A DNA stretch of 64,000 nucleotides from Lachnospiraceae bacterium (GTDB lineage: Bacteria > Bacillota > Clostridia > Lachnospirales > Lachnospiraceae): the NCBI GenBank assembly GCA_022845955.1, contig AP025576.1, positions 806,001 through 870,000 of the forward strand. The letters run 5' to 3'. The translations under genes were made by a program, and so were the position numbers. Below the pieces are notes generated by a model. It was not told where the DNA came from and did no database searches. It saw nothing but the letters and a program-made list of their open reading frames with translations. Positions 34,631 to 43,555 of the stretch are shown piece after piece. How positions within the stretch are numbered: the first letter of the stretch is position 1; every line of letters begins with the position of its first letter.

Positions 34631-35595
34631 AAACTACTGTAATAATACCTAATTATAACGGCATAGATTACCTGGAAAACTGCCTCCGTTCCCTGGAAGG
34701 CTGTTTTGGGGACAAGCCTCCTGCTTTTGAAGTATGCATAATTGACAATGGTTCCGAAGACGGAAGCCCTGAAATGGCCGAACGGCTTTTTCCCTGGGTC
34801 AGACTCATCCGTTTCCCGGAAAACAGGGGCTTTTGTGCCGCCGTAAATGAAGGCATCACCAGGGCAGAGACACCCTATGTATTTCTTTTGAATAATGATA
34901 CCACCGTCGATCCGGGTTGTATCCGCAGACTGGAACGCCGTATGGACAACGATTCACGCCTGTTTTCCGTAGCCGTGAAAATGCTTTCCATGCGGCAGCC
35001 GGACATCTTAGACGGGGCCGGCGACCGTTACAACGCCCTTGGATGGGCCTTTGCCATAGGAAAAGGCCGCCCGTCCGCTGACTACAATACCCCCATGCCC
35101 GTTTTTTCCGCCTGCGCCGGAGCCGCCCTTTACCGCAAGGCTTACCTGGAAAAAACAGGCCTGCTGGACGAACTTCATTTTGCCTACCTGGAGGATGTGG
35201 ATTTAGGCTACCGCGCCCGCATTGCAGGCTACAGAAACAGCTACGAGCCTACCGCTAAAGTCTATCATGCAGGAAGCGCTTCCACCGGATCCCGTTACAA
35301 TCCGTTTAAAATTACCCACTCCTCCCGCAACAGCATTTATCTCATTTACAAAAACATGCCGTTTTTCCAATTATTACTAAACCTTCCCTTTCTGGCTGCC
35401 GGTTTTTTTATTAAAACCCTCTTTTTCTGCACCAAAGGCTATGCCGGCGTTTACCTGAAGGGACTGGGCAAAGGCTTCAAACTCTGTCTGACTCCCGAAG
35501 CCCGCCAAAGAAAAGTCCGTTTCAAACCCGCTAATTTCGGGCACTATATAACCATACAGCTGGAATTATGGATCAATATTTTCAGACGCCGCTGA
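34627..35595 (+). CDS. GT2 glycosyltransferase, rhamnosyltransferase-like (WbbL/RgpB type)
   Basis: 322 aa from GTG 34627, which overlaps the upstream TGA; GAAAGAAGG precedes it. VIIPNYNGIDYLENCLRSL, IDNGSEDGSPEMAERLF, NRGFCAAVNEGI, FLLNNDTTVDPGC, AGAALYRKAYLEKTG and FAYLEDVDLGYRARIAGY are standard for dTDP-rhamnosyl transferases of GT2. A hydrophobic helix pair lies near residues 245-275. Coding-strand composition is C/T-rich, in contrast to G-rich neighbours on both sides, hinting at a separate origin or a past inversion. Confidence 0.85.
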   Translation: MKTTVIIPNYNGIDYLENCLRSLEGCFGDKPPAFEVCIIDNGSEDGSPEMAERLFPWVRLIRFPENRGFCAAVNEGITRAETPYVFLLNNDTTVDPGCIRRLERRMDNDSRLFSVAVKMLSMRQPDILDGAGDRYNALGWAFAIGKGRPSADYNTPMPVFSACAGAALYRKAYLEKTGLLDELHFAYLEDVDLGYRARIAGYRNSYEPTAKVYHAGSASTGSRYNPFKITHSSRNSIYLIYKNMPFFQLLLNLPFLAAGFFIKTLFFCTKGYAGVYLKGLGKGFKLCLTPEARQRKVRFKPANFGHYITIQLELWINIFRRR

Positions 35596-35695
35596 AATTC
35601 GTAATTCAGATTAAAAAAGGAAGACACATCTTGTCAATCTGCACCGGTAAATCCCTCCACCTTTGGCGGATTTTGTCGATTAAGGAAAATTTAAG

Positions 35696-35724
35696 TTGTG
35701 CTTTTAAAAGGATTATTGTACAAT
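35696..35724 (+). promoter_or_regulatory. Predicted promoter of the glycosylphosphotransferase gene
   Basis: TTGTGC at 35696-35701 and TACAAT at 35719-35724, 17-nt spacer, 31 nt before the start. Confidence 0.5.
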
Positions 35725-35755
35725 ACAATTTGTATATGGAGAAACAGGTGAAGCC

Positions 35756-37186
35756 ATGATAAAGGACAACCAGCAATACTTTAACAGATTGCATGTTGTT
35801 GTAGATGCGTTTGTTATTGCAGGCTCCTATATACTTGCGTGGTATTTATTTATAGGGAGCACCTTGAACAATACAGGTCCTGAGGTGGGCGTTCTGGATA
35901 TGAAGGTATATTTCAGCGCCCTGTATTTTGTTGTGCCTGGATATTTGATTTTGTATTACTGGTTCAAGCTCTACTCGCCTAAAAGGGTGCAGCGGAATGA
36001 GACGGAGATTGTAAATGTATGTAAGGCCAATATTGTTGGCGTTACTATTTTTCTTGCTGTATTGTTTATGGTAAACAATACCGTGGATTCGTTTCAGGTC
36101 CATGACTTTTCCCGTGGTATGGTCGGTGTTTTCTGTGTGCTGAACACAGTGGCAACACTGATTATGCGAGCGCTGATCCGGTATCTGCTTCATTTTGTGA
36201 GAAAAAAAGGATATAATCTCAAATATATCCTTCTCATAGGATATTCCCGTGCGGCGGAGGAATATATCAACCGAATCAATGCCAATCCCCAATGGGGATA
36301 TGTGGTAAGAGGGATTCTGGATGATAAAGTGCCAAGAGGAGCAACCTATAAAGGAGTAAAGGTTTTAGGATCTATCAATAACCTGCTTTATATACTGCCG
36401 GAAAACAAGCTGGATGAAATTGCCATTACGCTCTCCCTGGAAAGCTATGACAGGCTGGAGGAGCTGGTGGATTTATGCGAAAAATCAGGTGTTCATACCA
36501 AGTTTATACCGGATTACAACAGCCTGATACCCGGACGGCCTTATATGGAGGATCTGATGGGGCTGCCCGTAATCAATATACGCTATGTACCGCTTTCCAA
36601 TACGCTCAGCGCGCTGGCCAAGCGATGTGTGGATCTTGTGGGAGCCTTTTTCGGCCTGATTCTGATATCGCCTGTCCTGCTGTTGGTGGCAATTATGGTA
36701 AAGGCTACCAGCAAAGGGCCGGTTATTTTTAAACAGGAAAGAGTGGGGCTTCATAATAAGCCCTTTATGATGTACAAATTCCGTACTATGTGTATACAAC
36801 AGCCGGGTGATGAAAAAAAGGGTTGGACCGTAAAAGGGGATCCTCGTATTACCCGTGTGGGTGCTTTCCTGCGGAGGACCAGCCTGGATGAGCTGCCTCA
36901 GCTGTTTAATGTCCTGATCGGGGATATGAGTCTGGTGGGTCCAAGACCGGAACGTCCCCAGTTTGTGGAGAAATTCCGGGAAGAGATCCCCCGTTATATG
37001 ATAAAGCATCAGGTCCGGCCGGGGATGACCGGCTGGGCGCAGATAAACGGCTACCGTGGGGATACCTCCATACGCAAGCGGATAGAGTACGATATATACT
37101 ATATTGAAAACTGGAGCATGGCTCTTGATTTAAAAATCCTCTTCCTGACGGTTTTTAAAGGATTTATCAATGAGAATGCTTATTGA
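35756..37186 (+). CDS. Polyprenyl-phosphate glycosylphosphotransferase (WcaJ/WbaP-like)
   Basis: 476 aa. Four N-terminal helices, then a CoA-binding-3-like Rossmann region (about 140-260). The bacterial sugar transferase domain starts at about 285: RCVDLVGAFFGLILISP (membrane hairpin), KQERVGLHNKPFMMYKFRTM, SLDELPQLFNVL, GPRPERPQFV and RPGMTGWAQINGYRGDTS. It transfers a sugar-1-phosphate, often glucose or galactose, from UDP-sugar to undecaprenyl phosphate. That is the priming step for the polysaccharide of this locus. An LCP ligase follows after 49 nt. Confidence 0.95.
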   Translation: MIKDNQQYFNRLHVVVDAFVIAGSYILAWYLFIGSTLNNTGPEVGVLDMKVYFSALYFVVPGYLILYYWFKLYSPKRVQRNETEIVNVCKANIVGVTIFLAVLFMVNNTVDSFQVHDFSRGMVGVFCVLNTVATLIMRALIRYLLHFVRKKGYNLKYILLIGYSRAAEEYINRINANPQWGYVVRGILDDKVPRGATYKGVKVLGSINNLLYILPENKLDEIAITLSLESYDRLEELVDLCEKSGVHTKFIPDYNSLIPGRPYMEDLMGLPVINIRYVPLSNTLSALAKRCVDLVGAFFGLILISPVLLLVAIMVKATSKGPVIFKQERVGLHNKPFMMYKFRTMCIQQPGDEKKGWTVKGDPRITRVGAFLRRTSLDELPQLFNVLIGDMSLVGPRPERPQFVEKFREEIPRYMIKHQVRPGMTGWAQINGYRGDTSIRKRIEYDIYYIENWSMALDLKILFLTVFKGFINENAY

Positions 37187-37235
37187 GCAGTGGCGGTTTT
37201 GCCACGTTAGAATACAATAAACAGGAGAAAAAGAT

Positions 37236-38495
37236 ATGGCATCATCATCGAGAAACAACGGAGGAAGCCGGAACGCTAATTCCCGTAACAGCAGCAGAGA
37301 ACACCGAAATACCGATTCCCGTGACGGTTACAGAGAATCACGCAGTTCTGATTCCAGAAACGGTTACAGTAAGACCAGGGATTCGGATTCCCGCAATGGT
37401 TATGGAGACGGCCGCAGTTCCGGTCCCAAAAACAAAAAAGCAATGTCTAAAAAGAGAAAGGCCAGGAAGAGAAGGCGGATTATTATGTTCACCATCGAAA
37501 TGGTCGCTCTTGTGGTATTGGGAGTTGTTCTCTGGGCGGTGCTGAAGCAGACTACGATACAGAAAATCAATGTTAATGAAGAAGATATTGTCATCAACGA
37601 TACGGTTGAGAATAACGTTGCCATGAAGGGCTACCGAAATATTGCACTCTTCGGTATTGATGCCAGGGATGATAACCTGGGCAAAGGAAACCGCTCCGAT
37701 ACCATCATGATAGCTTCCATCAATCTGGATACGGGTGAAGTGAAAATCTGCAGCGTATATCGTGATACGTATATGAACCTGGGAAATGACAAGTACAGCA
37801 AATGCAATGCAGCCTATGCAAACGGCGGGCCGGAGCAGGCAATCAGCATGCTGAACATGAACCTGGATATGAATATCACCAATTATGTAAGTATCGGCTT
37901 CAATGGCCTGATAGATGTCATCAACAGCCTTGGCGGTGTGGAAATTGATGTCAAGGAAGAGGAAATCAAGCATCTGAATAATTACCAGGCAAGTATGTAC
38001 AGTACGGAAACCAAAGAGAGGCTGACGGATGATTATGTTAAGGTAACCAAGCCGGGACTGCAGACACTCAACGGCATGCAGGCTACCGCATACTGCCGTA
38101 TCCGGGCAACCGCAGGCGATGACTTTAAACGTGCGGAAAGACAGAGAACAGTGCTTCTTGCGTGTCTCGCCAAAGCCAGAAGCGCATCGGTATCGACCCT
38201 GAGCGCCACCCTGGACAGTGTTCTTCCCCATGTGGCTACGAATTTGGATTCAGGAGAAATGCTCAGTGTATTAAAGGATCTGGCCTCCTATGAGGTTGTG
38301 GCAACGGATGGTTTCCCGTTTGAGACGAACCGTGTAACCGGAAAGGTGGGCAAGGCAGGCAGTTGTGTTATCCCCACTTCCCTGGAGGATAACGTAGTCC
38401 TTCTTCACAAGTTTTTCTTTGCGCAGGAGGAATATACCCCCTCTCCTTCGGTTAAGAGCTACAGTGCAAAAGTCTCCAGCGACACCGGAAGATAG
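37236..38495 (+). CDS. LytR-CpsA-Psr (LCP) family wall-polymer ligase
   Basis: 419 aa, ACAGGAG ribosome site. A Ser/Arg/Gly-rich cytoplasmic region contains imperfect repeats around SDSRNGY (about 25-60) and a Lys/Arg cluster, then one helix (about 85-105). The LCP domain (about 130-350) has NIALFGIDARDDN, RSDTIMIASINLDTG, VYRDTYMNLG and YCRIRATAGDDFKRAERQR, whose Arg/Asp residues bind polyprenyl pyrophosphate. It attaches lipid-linked glycan to peptidoglycan outside the cell. A terminator follows. Confidence 0.95.
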   Translation: MASSSRNNGGSRNANSRNSSREHRNTDSRDGYRESRSSDSRNGYSKTRDSDSRNGYGDGRSSGPKNKKAMSKKRKARKRRRIIMFTIEMVALVVLGVVLWAVLKQTTIQKINVNEEDIVINDTVENNVAMKGYRNIALFGIDARDDNLGKGNRSDTIMIASINLDTGEVKICSVYRDTYMNLGNDKYSKCNAAYANGGPEQAISMLNMNLDMNITNYVSIGFNGLIDVINSLGGVEIDVKEEEIKHLNNYQASMYSTETKERLTDDYVKVTKPGLQTLNGMQATAYCRIRATAGDDFKRAERQRTVLLACLAKARSASVSTLSATLDSVLPHVATNLDSGEMLSVLKDLASYEVVATDGFPFETNRVTGKVGKAGSCVIPTSLEDNVVLLHKFFFAQEEYTPSPSVKSYSAKVSSDTGR

Positions 38496-38529
38496 GAAAC
38501 CGCAAAAAAATAGTACGTTACAATGAGCT

Positions 38530-38556
38530 AAAAGGGGCCAATCCAAGGCCCCTTTT
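38530..38556 (+). terminator. Intrinsic terminator after the LCP gene
   Basis: AAAAGGGGCC/GGCCCCTTTT, 10-bp perfect stem with 7-nt loop, T-tract overlapping the right arm. Confidence 0.9.
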
Positions 38557-38654
38557 TCTAAAGTTACAGGCAAATGCAGGGAACAGGAAACCTTCAGAAA
38601 GACCCGAACGGTTTCTTATGCAGATGCAGTGCGGCGGAAGAAAGGAATTGGAAA

Positions 38655-39581
38655 ATGAAAGTAGATGTCATTATACCGACCTACAAGCCGGAAGACAGAT
38701 TCCTGGAATTGATAAAACGCCTGGAAAAGCAGACGCTGAAGCCGGAGCGGATTATTATTATGAATACGGAAGAAAAATATTTTGAAAAGCTTCTGTACGG
38801 TACGGATTTTGCCAGGGAACACCCGGAAGTAGAGGTCCATCATCTTTCCAAAAGGGAGTTCGATCATGGAGGTACCCGGAATACGGGTGTGTCCCACAGC
38901 AGCGGTGATGTATTTGTCTGTATGACCCATGATTGTCTTCCGGCGGACAGCAGGCTTCTGGAAGAGCTTGTGAGGGCGCTTACGGCGGAGGAGGATATCG
39001 CGGTCTCCTATGCCAGACAGCTGCCGGAAAAAGACAGCGGTGAAATCGAACGGTATACCAGACAGTACAATTATCCGGAGGAAAGCTGCGTCAAAGGAAA
39101 GGATCAGCTGCCGGAAATGGGAATTAAAACGTATTTCTGTTCCAATGTATGCGCCGCATATAAAAAAGAAGTGTATCGGAATCTGGGCGGCTTTGTGAAG
39201 CATACGATTTTTAACGAGGATATGATTTATGCGGCGGGCGCGGTTCAGGCCGGATGGAAAATCGCTTATGCGGCGGATGCCCGTGTCTATCATTCCCATA
39301 ATTATTCCTGTGCGGATCAGTTTCACCGTAATTTTGACAATGGGGTTTCCCAGGCCAGCCACCCGGAGGTGTTTTCCGGGATTCCCGCGGAGTCGGAGGG
39401 CATGAAGCTGGTGAAGATGACAGCTTCCCATCTGTTTGCGGTCCATAAGCCCTGGCTTGTTGCAAAGCTGATTGCTGCAAGCGGAGCCAAATATATGGGC
39501 TTTCTGTTGGGAAAGCATTACAATAGCCTGCCTGCTGGGTTGGTGAGGGCATGCAGCATGAATAAAGATTATTGGAGGTAA
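38655..39581 (+). CDS. GT2 glycosyltransferase, rhamnosyltransferase-like
   Basis: 308 aa from ATG 38655 with AAAGGA at 38641-38646. VDVIIPTYKPEDRFLELIKRL is followed by HLSKREFDHGGTRNTGV, FVCMTHDCLPAD (DxD-like) and FSNVCAAYKKEVYRNLGGF-like segments, then FNEDMIYAAGAVQAGWKIAY. The HHLSKREFDHGGTRN region is typical of RgpA/B-type or Wbb-type rhamnosyltransferases. Probably adds an early rhamnose. Only 3 nt separate it from glmS, whose ribosome site lies in its last codons. Confidence 0.85.
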   Translation: MKVDVIIPTYKPEDRFLELIKRLEKQTLKPERIIIMNTEEKYFEKLLYGTDFAREHPEVEVHHLSKREFDHGGTRNTGVSHSSGDVFVCMTHDCLPADSRLLEELVRALTAEEDIAVSYARQLPEKDSGEIERYTRQYNYPEESCVKGKDQLPEMGIKTYFCSNVCAAYKKEVYRNLGGFVKHTIFNEDMIYAAGAVQAGWKIAYAADARVYHSHNYSCADQFHRNFDNGVSQASHPEVFSGIPAESEGMKLVKMTASHLFAVHKPWLVAKLIAASGAKYMGFLLGKHYNSLPAGLVRACSMNKDYWR

Positions 39582-39584
39582 CGT

Positions 39585-41411
39585 ATGTGCGGAATAGTAG
39601 GCTATATCGGTAAAAGCCAGGCGGCGCCTGTTGTCCTGGACGGACTTTCCAGGCTGGAGTACAGAGGGTATGATTCGGCCGGGATGGCTATCTTTGACGG
39701 CGAGAAAATTAACATTACAAAATCCGTAGGAAGGCTGAAGGTTTTGCAGGAGCTGACTCACGACGGGGCTACCATGCCCGGGACACTGGGAATCGGCCAT
39801 ACCCGGTGGGCGACACACGGAGCGCCGAACGATGTGAATTCCCACCCTCATTTTAATGCGAAGGGCACCATAGCGGTGGTACATAATGGGATTATTGAAA
39901 ACTATCTGCCGCTGAAAAAGAAGCTGGAGGGCAGGGGATATCAGTTTGTGTCGGAAACGGACACGGAAGTGCTGGCCCATATGCTGGACTATTATTATAA
40001 AGGGGATCCGATGGTGGCGATCACCAAGGTGCTTCACCGCGTGGAAGGTTCTTACGCGCTGGGGATTTTGTTCGCGGACTATCCGGATGTAATGTTTGCG
40101 GTAAGAAAAGACAGCCCGCTCATTGTGGGACAGAACGGGGAGGGCTGCTTTATTGCCTCCGACGTTCCGGCAATTCTGAAATATACAAGAACGGTTACTT
40201 ATATTGAGAACCAGGAGATCGCCCGCCTGACGCCGGAAGGCTTCCGTATTTACAATGTGGATGAAGAAGAGGTGGAAAAAGAGGCGGTGACCATCGATTG
40301 GGATGCGGAGGCGGCGGAAAAAGCCGGTTACGAGCATTTCATGCTGAAAGAAATGTATGAGCAGCCCAAAACGGTGGCGGATACCTTAAGCCCCAGGATC
40401 AAGGGGAATGATATTGTTATCGAAGAACTGGGAATGAGTGATGCCGGGCTGCTTGCCATAAAGAAAATCCATATTGTGGCCTGTGGATCCGCCTACCATG
40501 CCGGAGTGACCGGAAAATATGTACTGGAAGGGCTGGCACGTATCCCGGTGGAGGTTGATCTGGCCTCTGAATTCCGTTACAGGGACCCCATTCTGGAAGA
40601 GGGGGCTATGGTGGTGGTCATCAGCCAGTCAGGGGAGACGGCCGATACTCTCGCGGCATTGAGGGAATCCAAGAAAAGAGGCTTCCAGGTTCTGGGCATT
40701 GTGAATGTGGTGGGCAGTTCCATTGCAAGGGAAGCGGATCATGTGATGTATACCTGGGCCGGGCCGGAAATTGCGGTCGCCACTACAAAGGCCTACAGCG
40801 CACAGCTGATTGCGCTGTACCTGCTTGCTTTGAAATTTGCCAGGGTAAAAGGGGCGGTATCGGAGACGGACTTCCGTGATATGCTTGCGGATCTGGGCCG
40901 CCTTCCGGATCAGATTGAGCTGCTTTTGAATAATAAAAACCGGATACAGCGTTTTGCCAACCGTTATATTGCGGCAAAAGATGTTTTCTTTATCGGAAGA
41001 GGGATCGATTATGCGATTTCCATGGAGGGTTCCCTGAAGCTGAAGGAAATTTCTTATATCCATTCCGAGGCCTATGCGGCAGGCGAACTGAAGCACGGTA
41101 CGATATCCCTGATTGAAGAGGGGACTCTGGTGGCTGCGGTATCCACACAGCCGGCCCTTTATAAAAAAACAATAAGCAATATGGTGGAAGTGAAATCAAG
41201 AGGTGCCTTTTTGCTGGCGGTTACCTGCGAAGGAAACCGGGAAATTGAAAAGGCGGCGGATTATGTTATTTACATTCCCCGGACCAATCCCTTTTTTGCC
41301 AATTCCCTTGCGATTATCCCGCTCCAGCTTTTCAGCTACTATGTCGCGGTAGGTAAGGGCTGCGATGTGGATAAGCCGAGAAATCTGGCAAAATCCGTAA
41401 CTGTGGAATAA
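39585..41411 (+). CDS. glmS: Glutamine-fructose-6-phosphate aminotransferase (isomerizing)
   Basis: 608 aa, full length. The glutaminase domain starts with catalytic Cys after Met (MCGIVGYIG) and has GHTRWATHG and HNGIIENY. Two SIS domains follow with CGSAYHAG, SQSGETADTL, SYIHSEAYAAGELKHG and the C-terminal DKPRNLAKSVTVE. It makes glucosamine-6-phosphate, the entry to UDP-GlcNAc for peptidoglycan and wall glycan. The 3-nt gap to the upstream gene leaves no room for a glmS ribozyme. Confidence 0.97.
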   Translation: MCGIVGYIGKSQAAPVVLDGLSRLEYRGYDSAGMAIFDGEKINITKSVGRLKVLQELTHDGATMPGTLGIGHTRWATHGAPNDVNSHPHFNAKGTIAVVHNGIIENYLPLKKKLEGRGYQFVSETDTEVLAHMLDYYYKGDPMVAITKVLHRVEGSYALGILFADYPDVMFAVRKDSPLIVGQNGEGCFIASDVPAILKYTRTVTYIENQEIARLTPEGFRIYNVDEEEVEKEAVTIDWDAEAAEKAGYEHFMLKEMYEQPKTVADTLSPRIKGNDIVIEELGMSDAGLLAIKKIHIVACGSAYHAGVTGKYVLEGLARIPVEVDLASEFRYRDPILEEGAMVVVISQSGETADTLAALRESKKRGFQVLGIVNVVGSSIAREADHVMYTWAGPEIAVATTKAYSAQLIALYLLALKFARVKGAVSETDFRDMLADLGRLPDQIELLLNNKNRIQRFANRYIAAKDVFFIGRGIDYAISMEGSLKLKEISYIHSEAYAAGELKHGTISLIEEGTLVAAVSTQPALYKKTISNMVEVKSRGAFLLAVTCEGNREIEKAADYVIYIPRTNPFFANSLAIIPLQLFSYYVAVGKGCDVDKPRNLAKSVTVE

Positions 41412-41426
41412 TATGGATTTGTTATG

Positions 41427-41459
41427 ACCGGAAAAGGGTATAAAAAGCCCTTCTCCGGT
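41427..41459 (+). terminator. Intrinsic terminator after glmS
   Basis: ACCGGAAAAGGG pairs with CCCTTCTCCGGT (11 of 12), followed by ATTTTTT. Confidence 0.85.
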
Positions 41460-41580
41460 ATTTTTTATCGATTTAACATATTTTCTATAGATTTATCACA
41501 GAAAGAACACAATTCCTGTTTATACTGTAACCAGATAGAAAAAGAAAGATACAAACAGGAGAAGAAAAGAGGGAAACGAT

Positions 41581-43305
41581 ATGTTTGATAACAATAATTA
41601 TTCAAACGAAAATCCAACAGAACAAAATAATTCGCAGACTGTCCAGAGCGGCAGTGGTGCTGCTCATACAGAAAACAATAACGGACAGACGGCAGGAAGT
41701 GCTTCGGGAAGCTATTCCGGCGTGAATCAGGGCGGCTGCCAGAATAATCCCGGCGGACAGTATACTGGTGGTTATCAGAACGGCGCCGGCAGCCAGGGCG
41801 GTTATCAGAACGGCACGCAGGGGCCATATCAGGCCGGAGGCTACCAGGCCGGAGGATACCAGAGCGGCGGTTATCCGGGCGGAAACGGTGCCGGCGGACA
41901 GCCGCATGGGAATTACAGCGGCTACAGCAGCTACCAGTCCCATCAGGGGAATTACCAGTATGGAAGCAATTTTTCGGATAATGGGTACGGCACTCCGGGA
42001 GGAACCGGACGGCATAATAAGAAAAAGAAGGAAAAGAAGCCCGGAAAGCCTATGAATCCTATATGGAAAAAAGTGATTGCCGTAGTAGTCTGCGGTGTTT
42101 TCTTCGGCGTATGCGCGGGTGTCAGTTTCCTGGCGGTGAATTCCCTCGGATCCGGTAACGAGACCAGGCAGATTGCCCAGACCACGGGGGACGCTGCGGA
42201 GGGACAGCAGGAAACACAGGCCGGGGCGGCAGAGAGCGATTCCGGCATAAAGTCCACGGTAACGCAGGGAACATCCAGCGCGGTGGTGACGGATGTGACG
42301 GAAGTGGTGGAAAACACCATGCCTTCCATCGTTTCCATTACGAACCAGATGATCATATCCGGTACGGATTTCTGGGGACAGAATATGCAGCAGGAGCAGG
42401 AGGCGGCAGGCAGCGGTATTATCATCGGGGAAAATGACGATGAACTGTTGATTGTGACAAATAACCATGTGGTTGCGGATTCCAATAAGATTTCGGTAAA
42501 ATTTATAGATGATGAAGTGGTGGAAGCCCAGATTAAAGGCACCAGCCCTTCCATGGATTTGGCAGTGTTAGCTGTTAAGCTTTCGGATGTGCAGGAAACC
42601 ACCAAAGGCAGCATCGCCATTGCCACAATGGGAGACTCCGACACCCTGAAGGTAGGGGAGCCGGTTATCGCCATCGGGAATGCCCTTGGTTACGGACAGT
42701 CGGTTACAACAGGCGTGGTAAGCGCCCTGAACCGTACCCTGGAGGTGAGTGAAACCGGCACCAGCAATGCGCTGATTCAGACGGATGCGGCGATTAATCC
42801 CGGTAATTCCGGCGGTGCGCTTCTGGATATCAAAGGACAGGTAATCGGTATCAACTCCAACAAAATCGGCGGAAGTACCGTGGAAGGCATGGGGTACGCC
42901 ATCCCTATTTCCTCCGCCCAGCCTATTATTGAAGAGCTGATGAACCAGGAAACGAAGGAAAAGGTAGACGAAGGCAACAGAGGCTTTCTGGGAATCTCCT
43001 GCATCAATGTAACCAAGGCCATGGGAGATGCCTACGGAATGCCTGAAGGCATTTATGTGGCGCAGGTATATGCAGGAACCGGCGCGGATAATGCGGGCCT
43101 GGTAAAAGGGGATATCATTACCGGTTTTGCAGGCGCCACCGTAACCACCCAGGATGATCTCACCAATTCCATGCAGTATTATGCAATCGGAGATACGGTG
43201 GAGCTTACCATCATGCGCGGGAACCCTACGGAAGGGTATCAGGAACAAAAAGTTTCCGTAACGCTTACTTCACAGGAAGCGATGGAAACCACCGGCAGGA
43301 ACTAA
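41581..43305 (+). CDS. HtrA/DegP-like membrane-anchored serine protease with PDZ domain
   Basis: 574 aa. A cytoplasmic N-terminus (1-160) is Gly/Tyr/Gln/Asn-rich with imperfect GGYQ repeats (about 60-105) and a Lys cluster. One helix (about 164-188) and a linker follow. The trypsin-like domain has the His of VTNNHVVAD (about 295), the Asp of SMDLAVLAV (about 325) and the Ser of NPGNSGGALLD (about 409). A PDZ domain (about 470-560; GIYVAQVYAGTGADNAGL) closes it. It degrades or refolds exported proteins under stress. Gly/Tyr-rich cytoplasmic extensions occur in Gram-positive HtrA proteins, though this one is long. Confidence 0.93.
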   Translation: MFDNNNYSNENPTEQNNSQTVQSGSGAAHTENNNGQTAGSASGSYSGVNQGGCQNNPGGQYTGGYQNGAGSQGGYQNGTQGPYQAGGYQAGGYQSGGYPGGNGAGGQPHGNYSGYSSYQSHQGNYQYGSNFSDNGYGTPGGTGRHNKKKKEKKPGKPMNPIWKKVIAVVVCGVFFGVCAGVSFLAVNSLGSGNETRQIAQTTGDAAEGQQETQAGAAESDSGIKSTVTQGTSSAVVTDVTEVVENTMPSIVSITNQMIISGTDFWGQNMQQEQEAAGSGIIIGENDDELLIVTNNHVVADSNKISVKFIDDEVVEAQIKGTSPSMDLAVLAVKLSDVQETTKGSIAIATMGDSDTLKVGEPVIAIGNALGYGQSVTTGVVSALNRTLEVSETGTSNALIQTDAAINPGNSGGALLDIKGQVIGINSNKIGGSTVEGMGYAIPISSAQPIIEELMNQETKEKVDEGNRGFLGISCINVTKAMGDAYGMPEGIYVAQVYAGTGADNAGLVKGDIITGFAGATVTTQDDLTNSMQYYAIGDTVELTIMRGNPTEGYQEQKVSVTLTSQEAMETTGRN

Positions 43306-43336
43306 ACCGGCGTATATGACAGGAATGGCTTTAACG

Positions 43337-43371
43337 GGCCGGAAGGGGTATCGTCAGATACCCTTCCGGCC
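43337..43371 (+). terminator. Intrinsic terminator after the HtrA-like gene
   Basis: GGCCGGAAGGGGTATC pairs with GATACCCTTCCGGCC with one bulged G and a GTCA loop; TGTTGTGTT follows. Confidence 0.8.
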
Positions 43372-43436
43372 TGTTGTGTTGCTATTGGTCACGCTCCCCT
43401 GTGTTATATTGTTTCTTTTGTTTATAGAAACTTAAC

Positions 43437-43465
43437 TTGTATGGCAATAGGTTGTGATTTATAAT
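43437..43465 (+). promoter_or_regulatory. Predicted promoter of the ClpX-like gene
   Basis: TTGTAT at 43437-43442 and TATAAT at 43460-43465 with a 17-nt spacer. Confidence 0.65.
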
Positions 43466-43555
43466 TAAATGAGTGTCATATAAACGTCCGTAGCTGCCCG
43501 CAGCGCTTTTGTGCCAGAGGCGGCAGGATTGGACAGGAAAATGGAGGATTGCCCG

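Noticed and set aside
37183..37545. 120-aa ORF at the start of the LCP gene
   Set aside because: Out-of-frame reading of the LCP N-terminal repeats; the LCP frame has the ribosome site and conserved domain.
39582..39600. glmS ribozyme upstream of glmS
   Set aside because: Only 3 nt separate glmS from the previous gene, and its ribosome site lies in that gene's end; there is no space for the ribozyme.
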